In this document: positions 1-5,427 of the stretch, piece by piece
Layout of the letters: every line of letters starts with the position of its first letter
Numbering within the stretch: the first letter of the stretch is position 1
NCBI GenBank assembly: GCA_946543095.1
Contig: CAMNLO010000060.1
Span: 1 to 8,227, forward strand
Direction of reading: 5' to 3'
Origin: an uncultured bacterium
GTDB taxonomy: Bacteria > Bacillota > Clostridia > Lachnospirales > Lachnospiraceae
Length of the DNA stretch: 8,227 nt
The notes under the pieces: model-generated
The model's database searches: none
What the model was told of the DNA's origin: nothing
The model's input: the letters and a program-made list of their open reading frames with translations, nothing else
Program-made: the position numbers and the translations under genes

Positions 1-541
1 CGGGATCCACCACAGAGATCACGATATAATTTCCCGTAATGGCATGAAGCCGGGCATAGATCACCCGCTCCTCCCGGATCCGCTCCTCAGCGAAGCGCTT
101 CTTCATCAGCTCGTCGATATCCGACACGGCGATAACAATGAAGCGCGGATCATCCTCCATACGGGACACCTTCATCAGCACATAAAAGGGATCCCCGCCC
201 TTGATCCTGCGGTAGGTCAGCTCAAAGACCCGGTTCCCGGAAAGGGCATTCTCCAGAAATTCCCGGTTCATGGCCTCCACAAAGGCGGCCTGATCCTCTT
301 TGTGGATATAGAGCTTTGCGTCCCGCTCGCAGCCCTCAAAGAAGTCCGTGCCCCTTCTGGCCTCGTTCAAAACGCCCCGCTCGTCATCGGTATGAAACTC
401 GATGAACTCATCCGTGTCCATGTTCACATAGAACAGGTCCGTATAGCCCCGTGCCAGGGCATGGGCGATATGGGTATAGACGACGCCGATGTCCTGGAAG
501 TTCTCTGTTTTTTCGCTATTCAACAGACCATCCGCGGCCAT
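1..541 (-). CDS. PAS-type sensor/signalling protein, N-terminal 180 residues (cut by window edge)
   Basis: Only the first 180 residues are visible; the 3' end lies beyond position 1. The ATG at 541 follows a GGAG at 548-551 with a 6-nt spacer, which supports this start. There is no signal peptide or membrane segment, so the visible part is cytoplasmic. Residues about 31-145 look like a PAS-type fold: an opening segment GYTDLFYVNMDTDEF, a region ending in IHKEDQAAF, then ELTYRRIKGGDPFYVLMKVSRM and a closing strand RFIVIAVSDIDEL. Charged helix 146-160 then leads into what looks like a second repeat (YARLHAITGNYIVISVVDP). Proteins of this style in clostridia usually end in a GGDEF, histidine-kinase or receiver domain, but no output domain is in view, so the activity cannot be assigned. 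It lies 68 nt downstream of the GNAT-like gene on the same strand and is probably co-transcribed with it. I am fairly sure it is a real gene and less sure of the class. Confidence 0.7.
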   Translation of the reverse strand, partial: MAADGLLNSEKTENFQDIGVVYTHIAHALARGYTDLFYVNMDTDEFIEFHTDDERGVLNEARRGTDFFEGCERDAKLYIHKEDQAAFVEAMNREFLENALSGNRVFELTYRRIKGGDPFYVLMKVSRMEDDPRFIVIAVSDIDELMKKRFAEERIREERVIYARLHAITGNYIVISVVDP

Positions 542-576
542 CTGTTTCTCCTTTCCAATCCCTTGCTTCGATCATC

Positions 577-596
577 GGGCAGCAAAGCGCCTGCCC
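577..596 (-). repeat. Short hairpin between the GNAT-like and sensor genes
   Basis: GGGCAG (577-582) and CTGCCC (591-596) form a perfect 6-bp stem with an 8-nt loop in the 68-nt gap. No T-run follows on the minus strand, so it is not a convincing terminator. It may modestly affect readthrough or mRNA stability, or may mean nothing. Confidence 0.3.
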
Positions 597-609
597 GTAC
601 CCTTTCCTG

Positions 610-1473
610 CTACCACATCAGATACCCTCTCCGGATGGGGAATGCCTTCGCATGGGGAAAGAGTCTGTCTATCAGATTGGCCGCCGCTTCCGTGCGGGCC
701 ACCATACGCACCGGCTTATCCCTGCCGAATTTTCTCAATGCATGGAACATGGAGGTCTTCATCAGCTCCGGAACTTCGGTCCCCTCCCTCACTCTTAACA
801 CCATGTTCTCCAGCTCCCCATCCTCGTTTTCCCTGATCAGAAACAGGCTCACCGGGATCTGGTCTTTTAACAGCACCACGCTCACATCCTGATCATACTC
901 CGCCCGGTCCAGGGAAAGCTCATAGCTGCCCGTTGAAAATAACTCCCGGTTCAGCTTTTCCACCGCAAAGCCGAACAGATTCTCCGGCACATCCTTTAAG
1001 AGAACCGCCACATGCTTTTTCAGATGGGCCTGGTAAATGGGAAGGGCTGCCATTTCCCCCAGAGTCGTCCTCAGCTCAAACAGATCCGCAAGGGAAAAGA
1101 CAAAGCCCATATTCTCCAGGATGCCGCAGGCATCGTTATATTCCTCCCCCATGGGGATATCCGCCCGGACCGCCTCGGTGGGTGTCCCCTCCAGCAGATC
1201 CTGGAAGGCATCAAAGAGCCCGGCAAAGATTCCCTGTTCTCTTTTATCCTCCGCCGTGGCAAAATATTTCAGCACTGCTGCAGTATGCAGTTCCCCTCTC
1301 TCATCCTCATCACTCTCCAGGCAAAAGAGCAGCACCCCGTCCGGCGGCACCTCAAGGCTTTCCGTATGTCCGATGCCGAAATAGTTTGGGTCCTTTCCGA
1401 TCTTTAACAGCTGGGACATGGGTGCCAGGGCTCTGAAGTTTTCAATGGTATCCGGTGAGATCTCGATCAGCAT
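610..1473 (-). CDS. Probable double GNAT-fold acetyltransferase-like protein
   Basis: A 287-residue soluble protein with no signal peptide. The start is supported by GGAGG at 1479-1483, 5 nt before the ATG. The N-terminal half (about 1-125) has the order of a GNAT domain: a strand DGVLLFCLES, a strand HTAAVLKYFATAEDKR, then REQGIFAGLFDAFQDLL (79-94) where the acetyl-CoA-binding motif A (Q/R-x-x-G-x-G/A) would lie, and ACGILENMGFVFSL (115-128), like the closing motif of GNATs. The second half (about 140-287) has a similar rhythm (VSVVLLKDQIPVSLFLIRENEDGELENMVLRV, then ELMKTSMFHALRKFG, TEAAANLIDRLFP). Motif A is degenerate in the first half and hardly visible in the second, so it may bind acetyl-CoA weakly or be a non-catalytic adaptor. 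It starts 12 nt after the stop of the GHSRG-protein gene, so the two are almost certainly one operon. The substrate is unknown. Confidence is high for the gene and moderate for the fold. Confidence 0.6.
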   Translation of the reverse strand: MLIEISPDTIENFRALAPMSQLLKIGKDPNYFGIGHTESLEVPPDGVLLFCLESDEDERGELHTAAVLKYFATAEDKREQGIFAGLFDAFQDLLEGTPTEAVRADIPMGEEYNDACGILENMGFVFSLADLFELRTTLGEMAALPIYQAHLKKHVAVLLKDVPENLFGFAVEKLNRELFSTGSYELSLDRAEYDQDVSVVLLKDQIPVSLFLIRENEDGELENMVLRVREGTEVPELMKTSMFHALRKFGRDKPVRMVARTEAAANLIDRLFPHAKAFPIRRGYLMW

Positions 1474-1485
1474 GATTCCCTCCTG

Positions 1486-3276
1486 TTACGCATTCTGCTG
1501 TGCTTCCTGCGCCGCCTGCGCCCGGATGCCCTCATACGCCCTTTCGTAGAGCAGTGCAAACGGAGGCATATCTTCATTCTGATACTGCTGAAAGGTCATC
1601 CCATTCAGGCCCGGAAGGATCTTTTCCTTCTCTATCCTGTACTGGCTCAGCAGCTTGGACACCATTTCCAGCCTTTCCTTTCCGGAATCCGTGGAGGGAT
1701 CCTTCGCCTCCATGTATTTTTTACAGGCAGTGATCACTGCATCATAGGCTGCGGTGATCGCCTCCTTTTTCTCATTGAAGGCCTGCTCCGTTCCGGGGAC
1801 CCCGGTCCATTTTTCGTGAACGGCCGCGATCTCCCGTTTCACCTCCTTCATCTCGCCGCGGTCCCTGCCGCCCCATTTGCTCTCCATCAGCTTCGCTTCC
1901 ACCGCGTCCGCTTCCCGTTTGCTGTCAAGCACCTCCCGGGAGGTCATCTTATCATCCACAAACTCATTGTCGATGAACCAGTTTTTGATCATCCTGGAGA
2001 CCACTTCCATGCGGGTCTTCTGTCCTCTGGGCGCATTCTTCGTCGCCGCACGGATCACATCCATGGCCTCCCCATAGGAGCGCATCCGCACCAGCACACC
2101 GAACTCGTCCCTGAGCCAGATCCCATCGGGCAGCTCCGAATAGCCGGAGCCCCGGTAGGCCTCCATGGTGGAGGCGTCAAACCCGGCCGGCCTGTGATAT
2201 TTCATATCTCCCGCCACATCCGCCTGGGATCCGTCTCCCTGATCCAGTCCCACGCCGTGCTTTTCTGCCATCAGCACCATCCTTCTCTGCCCCCTGACCT
2301 CCTGAGGGGTGAAAACCGTGCTGTTGCGGTCCGCGGAAATGGAGCAGATGGAGGTAGCGTTGATATTTTTGGATGCGGTGCCATCCGGTTCCCGAAGATC
2401 GATCTTTCCATGCTCTCCGCTCCCGGACCCCAGACCCGGAACCGAGTCATGCTGGATCAGATTGAACTGTACCTTGTCCTCATACTGCGGATATTTTTGA
2501 TGCAGCCACTGCTTCAGCGCCTTTACCCCGGTGACCGCCGCCACGGCGCCCCGGCTGTGGCCCTGGATATTCAGGTGAATCACCTTATCCGGCGCCCCCA
2601 GTGAAAACTGATGCTCCAGATAGACAGAGCCGAGACTAAGGATATAATCCCGCACATTGTCCATCTGATAGGTCCCTGTATTGGTGGAGCCGGGGCCGGC
2701 AAGGGTGATCCTTTTGGCTTCTTTTCCGGTCTTTGAGCTGGTCTTCTTTTTCACGTAGGCGGTAACGCCCTTATGGCCGGCTAAAGACCCCTGATATTTT
2801 TCCCCGTAAACGGCTGTAAAGTGCGCATCCTCCTCTTCCTTTCCTTCCCCGTGGAAGCCGGTGTGCTCCTTTCTGAACTGCTTGAAGCCGGAGCCGGCGC
2901 AGTCGATCTCCAGCACCGGATGCCCCTGATCGAGGAGCTTTGTCCCGTAGGAATGATGGATGTTCAGCTTCCGCTCCTGAGATCCCTGGGCAGTCTGCAC
3001 CACCCTGTCGTATTTCTGGTAGACGCTGCGGTTTGTGATCTTTGCAAGGATCATGTCCCGGATCGCCTGAAGCTTTGACGTGATCTGATGGCTGCTTCTG
3101 GGAGCATGGAGAAGCTCCTGTCCGGTGGGCGCCTGCTTTAAGACATAATCCGACTTCAGACGGGTCTGCTCCCGCTCTCCCTCGAGTTTCTGTCTGTACT
3201 GCCAGTCGTTATTGCTGATCTCCTGCCGTTTTTCTTTTGTGGAGTGACTGATGGAAAAAAATCCCGAAGCTTCCAT
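1486..3276 (-). CDS. Uncharacterised protein with alpha/beta-hydrolase (lipase-like) GHSRG motif
   Basis: A 596-residue protein with no signal peptide or membrane segment. Residues 1-115 are charged and helical. A core of about 120-370 looks like an alpha/beta hydrolase: strand VLEIDCAGSG (121-130), strand RITLAGPGSTNT (189-200), a helix, then strand VIHLNIQGHSRGAVAAV (232-248), the nucleophile elbow with Ser241 in G-x-S-x-G. FNLIQHDSVPGLG (271-283) supplies a candidate acid, Asp277. Candidate histidines are His340 (AEKHGVG) and His361. Residues about 400-596 are a long charged helical region, probably coiled coil. The GHSRGA elbow recalls the DUF2235/Tle1-type phospholipase group (family knowledge), but the rest is not something I can name. 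The ATG at 3276 follows GAGGG about 9 nt upstream. It is the first gene of the leftward unit, behind the promoter at 3441-3468. It could be a lipase, esterase or effector-like enzyme; the substrate is unknown. Confidence 0.65.
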   Translation of the reverse strand: MEASGFFSISHSTKEKRQEISNNDWQYRQKLEGEREQTRLKSDYVLKQAPTGQELLHAPRSSHQITSKLQAIRDMILAKITNRSVYQKYDRVVQTAQGSQERKLNIHHSYGTKLLDQGHPVLEIDCAGSGFKQFRKEHTGFHGEGKEEEDAHFTAVYGEKYQGSLAGHKGVTAYVKKKTSSKTGKEAKRITLAGPGSTNTGTYQMDNVRDYILSLGSVYLEHQFSLGAPDKVIHLNIQGHSRGAVAAVTGVKALKQWLHQKYPQYEDKVQFNLIQHDSVPGLGSGSGEHGKIDLREPDGTASKNINATSICSISADRNSTVFTPQEVRGQRRMVLMAEKHGVGLDQGDGSQADVAGDMKYHRPAGFDASTMEAYRGSGYSELPDGIWLRDEFGVLVRMRSYGEAMDVIRAATKNAPRGQKTRMEVVSRMIKNWFIDNEFVDDKMTSREVLDSKREADAVEAKLMESKWGGRDRGEMKEVKREIAAVHEKWTGVPGTEQAFNEKKEAITAAYDAVITACKKYMEAKDPSTDSGKERLEMVSKLLSQYRIEKEKILPGLNGMTFQQYQNEDMPPFALLYERAYEGIRAQAAQEAQQNA

Positions 3277-3304
3277 ACCGAAATACCCTCGCTTTTCTCA
3301 CGAA

Positions 3305-3315
3305 ATAACCGTTAT
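3305..3315 (-). repeat. Small palindrome ATAAC-C-GTTAT in the leader
   Basis: Two 5-bp arms around a single central base, 29-39 nt upstream of the start of the GHSRG-protein gene. The loop is too short for an RNA hairpin, so if it is functional it would be a protein-binding site on DNA. It is short enough to be chance. Confidence 0.2.
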
Positions 3316-3321
3316 GTACTT

Positions 3322-3360
3322 TTCGCCGCCCGAACCATATACCGCAGTTTCTGCGGCGAA
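3322..3360 (-). promoter_or_regulatory. Leader segment with two mutually exclusive hairpins
   Basis: TTCGCCGC (3322-3329) pairs perfectly with GCGGCGAA (3353-3360), giving an 8-bp stem. A second hairpin, CCGCAG-TTT-CTGCGG (3342-3356), uses part of the same right arm (3353-3356), so both cannot form at once. They lie in the transcribed leader of the leftward unit, 46-84 nt before the ATG. The arrangement resembles alternative structures in attenuators or RNA switches. I recognise no known riboswitch class, and neither hairpin has a T-run after it on the minus strand. Confidence 0.4.
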
Positions 3361-3389
3361 GAATGCAGAGTCATAGCAATATACGAAAC

Positions 3390-3430
3390 GGGCAGCGCCG
3401 ATCCATGTTCCGTTACCGGCAGTGCTGCCC
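3390..3430 (-). promoter_or_regulatory. Stem-loop at the 5' end of the leftward transcript
   Basis: GGGCAGC (3390-3396) pairs with GCTGCCC (3424-3430). An inner GCCG/CGGC stem (3397-3400 with 3417-3420) is separated from it by a 3-nt bulge. With transcription predicted to start near 3434, this stem would form right at the 5' end of the mRNA. Such 5' stems can protect a transcript from 5' decay, or it could be part of the structured leader that follows. Confidence 0.4.
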
Positions 3431-3440
3431 GGATGACTTC

Positions 3441-3468
3441 ATTCTATCTGCTTCCCACCGTATGTCAA
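3441..3468 (-). promoter_or_regulatory. Sigma-A-like promoter for the leftward unit
   Basis: On the minus strand a perfect TTGACA -35 box (3463-3468) is followed, after a 16-bp spacer, by TAGAAT (3441-3446), a 5/6 match to TATAAT. Transcription would start near 3434, leaving a leader of about 158 nt before the ATG at 3276. This is the best-scoring leftward promoter visible in the divergent region. Confidence 0.75.
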
Positions 3469-3496
3469 GCCTTCTGAAATCAGTTTCATCCACTTA

Positions 3497-3621
3497 TTAC
3501 AATTCAGCCGTCTGCCGGTCCGCTGAATTGTAACAGGAATTGGCCCATTCCAAGCCGTCTCCGACGGCGGCAAAATTCCGAAAAGCCCCCCGCGGGTGAA
3601 GCCGCCGGTCCTGAAGACGGC
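3497..3621. repeat. Cluster of three back-to-back inverted repeats
   Basis: Three hairpins lie end to end. The first is TTACAATTCAGC (3497-3508) with its perfect 12-bp complement GCTGAATTGTAA (3522-3533), loop 13 nt. The second is GGAAT/ATTCC (3536-3551). The third is a nested structure with outer arms GCCGTCT (3554-3560) and AGACGGC (3615-3621) and inner arms CGGCGGC (3565-3571) and GCCGCCG (3601-3607). A rival small stem, GCCGTC-TCC-GACGGC (3554-3568), is also possible. No T-run follows the hairpins on either strand, so terminators are unlikely. The cluster lies between the two divergent promoters. It could be a dispersed palindromic repeat, a structured RNA, or a protein-binding region. 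No convincing ORF covers it, and I see nothing further in 3622-3684. Confidence 0.6.
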
Positions 3622-3684
3622 CGGTAATGACGGGATCTGCATGAAGGGAAATGAAACAGCGCCGGACAGAATGTATGCATAACC

Positions 3685-3712
3685 TTGTCTTTTTGCTGTA
3701 ATCATTTATAAT
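3685..3712 (+). promoter_or_regulatory. Sigma-A-like promoter for the lipoprotein gene
   Basis: TTGTCT (3685-3690, 4/6 match to TTGACA), a 16-bp spacer, then a perfect TATAAT (3707-3712). Transcription would start near 3719, giving a leader of about 183 nt before the ATG at 3902. Confidence 0.7.
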
Positions 3713-3755
3713 ATCCGTCAAAACCCGCTGTAACAAAAGGATCAGAAAGGAGCTT

Positions 3756-3803
3756 ATGAGAGAAGCAGGGATGCGATCCGCTTCTCTGGAACGTGTGGAG
3801 TAA
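3756..3803 (+). CDS. Possible 15-residue leader ORF (uORF1)
   Basis: ATG to TAA encodes MREAGMRSASLERVE. AAAGGAG precedes the ATG but only 3 nt away, closer than ideal. Nearly the whole ORF overlaps a hairpin: AGAGAAGC (3759-3766) with GCTTCTCT (3780-3787), plus inner GGAT-GCG-ATCC. Ribosomes translating it would open that stem. It could be a regulatory leader peptide or a chance ORF; there is no codon run pointing to amino-acid attenuation. Confidence 0.25.
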   Translation: MREAGMRSASLERVE

Positions 3804-3806
3804 AGG

Positions 3807-3869
3807 ATGAATCCCTTTCCCTGTAGGAGTTTTGGCTGGAAAACCCCGGCGCAAAATGTTACAATCTGA
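3807..3869 (+). CDS. Possible 20-residue leader ORF (uORF2)
   Basis: The ATG at 3807 lies 3 nt after the uORF1 stop, with GGAG (3797-3800) at a good 6-nt spacing inside the end of uORF1. The peptide begins MNPFPCRSFGWK and ends at TGA 3867-3869, 32 nt before the lipoprotein start. Its TCCCTTT (3812-3818) is complementary to AAAGGGA (3886-3892) in the ribosome site of the main gene, so translation of this ORF could free that site. This is inferred from base pairing only; the ORF may be chance. Confidence 0.25.
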   Translation: MNPFPCRSFGWKTPAQNVTI

Positions 3870-3901
3870 AAAACAAAAATCAAATAAAGGGAGGATGTGA
3901 C

Positions 3902-5116
3902 ATGAAAAGTTCTCTGAAAAGAATTTTCGGTATGCTGCTCTTAACGGCCTTTGTGCTGACGGCCTGCGGGAAGGCTCCCGAAGCCCCTGCAGCGGAGCCC
4001 GCGGCACAGGAAGAGGCAAAGGAAGAGGCCCCCGCAAAGCCGGAAGAAACAAAAGAGGAAGCAAAGCCGGCTGAGGCTGAAGAGCCGAAGGAAGCCGAAG
4101 AAACCGAAGAAATGGGCAAAATGGGAATGGCGAACCCCTGGGTCAAGATCACGGAGGAGGAAGCGAAGGAATACTGCCCCCGCCTCTTCAAGGCTCCGGA
4201 GGGCGCCAATGTCCACGATTGGATGAAGCTGGAGGGCTCCGAGGAGAATTCCGGTTTCGAGGATCCCCTGGTGCAGCTGGATTTTGAACTGGATGGCCTG
4301 GAATTCTTTGCCAGGGCCCAGTCCGGCATTTCCGATACGGAAGACATCTCCGGCATGTACCTTACCTGGACGGATGAGGAGGACGCCACTCTTGCAAACT
4401 GGGGAGAAGGCCGCATGCCCGCTAAGTTCCACCGCAGCATCAATGACTCCGGCATGGCGGATCTCATGACCTGGTACGATATCGAGATCGGGATCTCCTA
4501 CTGCCTGGGCGTCACCTCGGACGATCTGGATGGCTTTGACATCCAGGCGGTGGCGGAAGCCATGTACGACCCGGCCAACGAGCCCATGGCGGACGAGCCC
4601 TTAAATTTCCTGACGGAGCAGGCCGGCAGGGAGGAGTTCAAGGACTTCGATGATGTGATCTCCTGCCTGGAAAAAGGCCAGGGCTACGCCATGCTGAAGC
4701 TTACGGGCAATGACAAGGAAACAGAGGTGCTGGCCGTTTCGGATCTGGTGTTTGAAGCGGATCAGTCCTCCGACCGTGCATCCCTCTACATGCTGCAGGA
4801 CGGAAAGCCCGTCTACATCGGCGATGTCAACGGCAACGGCTCCGCCTACCCCTTAAGGATAGCGGACGGCATTATCTATGCCGGAGACAATCACAACTAC
4901 ATGACCCACTTCATGGCCTCCGCTTACCAGGGCATCATGGTGAAGGACTATGTGAGCGACGGCATAGACTACGGAGATCCGGAATATACGGGAACCCTCA
5001 GGGAGGTCAACGATTTCGACCATGATCAGGAGTTCACCGGAGGTGAAAAGGAATTTGAACAGCTGATCAGCGAGCGGGACAAAAAGCCTGCCATCAAATT
5101 CACCGTGATCAAATAA
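3902..5116 (+). CDS. Uncharacterised lipoprotein with acidic linker
   Basis: A 404-residue protein with a lipoprotein signal peptide: KSSLKR, a hydrophobic stretch, and the lipobox LTAC with Cys22 as the lipidated residue. It should be anchored to the outer face of the cytoplasmic membrane. Residues 24-75 are a low-complexity Ala/Pro/Glu/Lys linker. The first globular part, about 76-225, opens NPWVKITEEEAKEYCPRLF and contains DISGMYLTW and LMTWYDIEIGISYCL. This style recurs in extracellular proteins of clostridia but I cannot give it a function. The second part, 230-404, includes KPVYIGDVNGNGSAYPLRI and HNYMTHFMASAYQ and ends IKFTVIK. GGGAGG at 3889-3894, 7 nt before the ATG, sets the start. 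It is transcribed alone from the promoter at 3685-3712 and ends at the terminator 20 nt downstream. It could bind a ligand or act in cell-surface sensing; no catalytic motif is evident. Confidence 0.8.
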   Translation: MKSSLKRIFGMLLLTAFVLTACGKAPEAPAAEPAAQEEAKEEAPAKPEETKEEAKPAEAEEPKEAEETEEMGKMGMANPWVKITEEEAKEYCPRLFKAPEGANVHDWMKLEGSEENSGFEDPLVQLDFELDGLEFFARAQSGISDTEDISGMYLTWTDEEDATLANWGEGRMPAKFHRSINDSGMADLMTWYDIEIGISYCLGVTSDDLDGFDIQAVAEAMYDPANEPMADEPLNFLTEQAGREEFKDFDDVISCLEKGQGYAMLKLTGNDKETEVLAVSDLVFEADQSSDRASLYMLQDGKPVYIGDVNGNGSAYPLRIADGIIYAGDNHNYMTHFMASAYQGIMVKDYVSDGIDYGDPEYTGTLREVNDFDHDQEFTGGEKEFEQLISERDKKPAIKFTVIK

Positions 5117-5135
5117 AAGGAAACCCAGGGCATTG

Positions 5136-5172
5136 AAAAAGGATCACTGCAAAGCCCGCAGTGATCCTTTTT
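5136..5172. terminator. Bidirectional intrinsic terminator between convergent units
   Basis: AAAAAGGATCACTGC (5136-5150) and its perfect complement (5158-5172) form a 15-bp stem with a 7-nt loop. The GC-rich core is flanked by A5 on one side and T5 on the other, so it reads as a terminator on both strands. It serves the lipoprotein gene (stop at 5116) and the copper operon (copA stop at 5221). Confidence 0.93.
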
Positions 5173-5182
5173 ATTTCCGGTA

Positions 5183-5195
5183 TGAACAGTGTTCA
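5183..5195. repeat. Palindrome TGAACA-G-TGTTCA
   Basis: Perfect 6-bp arms around one base, between the terminator and the copA stop codon. No regulatory role is suggested by its position downstream of both genes. Probably incidental. Confidence 0.2.
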
Positions 5196-5220
5196 CACTG
5201 CGGCTATTTCGTGACAGTCC

Positions 5221-5427
5221 TTATGCAAGGACCCCGCCGTATTCGTATCCGGCGCCTTCCACCGCCGCTTTGATCGCCGCTTCGTCCACATCCTTTGTGT
5301 TCGTGATGGTCACGAGATCCTCCTCGTGGTTTGCCGCGGCGCTCTCGATGCCGTCGATGGCTTCCAGGGCCTTCTTCACAGAGGCCTCGCAGTGTGCGCA
5401 CATCATTCCCTTTACTGTTACCTTCAT
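5221..5427 (-). CDS. Possible internal start giving a free CopZ-like copper chaperone
   Basis: Inside copA, codon 784 is an ATG preceded by AAGGAG (5437-5442) with 9 nt between GGAG and the ATG, as good a ribosome site as those of the annotated genes. Starting here would give a 68-residue protein, [16 protein letters not shown] onward. It is a complete heavy-metal-associated (HMA) domain with the GMxCxxC copper site (Cys793 and Cys796 of CopA) and the size of stand-alone CopZ chaperones. The preceding 35 residues are a polar linker with no membrane segment. Since no separate copZ is in the window, this second product would fill that role. The alternative is a simple copA-copZ fusion with a relic ribosome site, or chance GGAG in a Lys/Glu-rich linker. 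Confidence 0.35.
   Translation of the reverse strand: MKVTVKGMMCAHCEASVKKALEAIDGIESAAANHEEDLVTITNTKDVDEAAIKAAVEGAGYEYGGVLA

Noticed and set aside
44..892. 282-codon ORF on the plus strand
   Set aside because: It lies antisense to the sensor and GNAT-like genes, both of which have ribosome sites and domain-like sequence; its translation has no recognisable domain.
1816..2604. 262-codon ORF on the plus strand
   Set aside because: Antisense to the GHSRG-protein gene; His/Pro-rich translation typical of a GC-rich shadow frame, and no ribosome site was found to favour it.
3497..3533. 12-bp stem as an intrinsic terminator
   Set aside because: Neither strand has a T-run after the stem, and no gene ends within reach on either side.
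3439..3883. Minus-strand ORFs of 88 and 128 codons in the divergent region
   Set aside because: They run through both promoters and the hairpin cluster, lack clear ribosome sites, and their sequence looks like translated palindromes.
3941..4432. 163-codon minus-strand ORF
   Set aside because: Antisense to the lipoprotein; its Phe/Leu/Cys-rich sequence is the mirror of the Lys/Glu linker codons.
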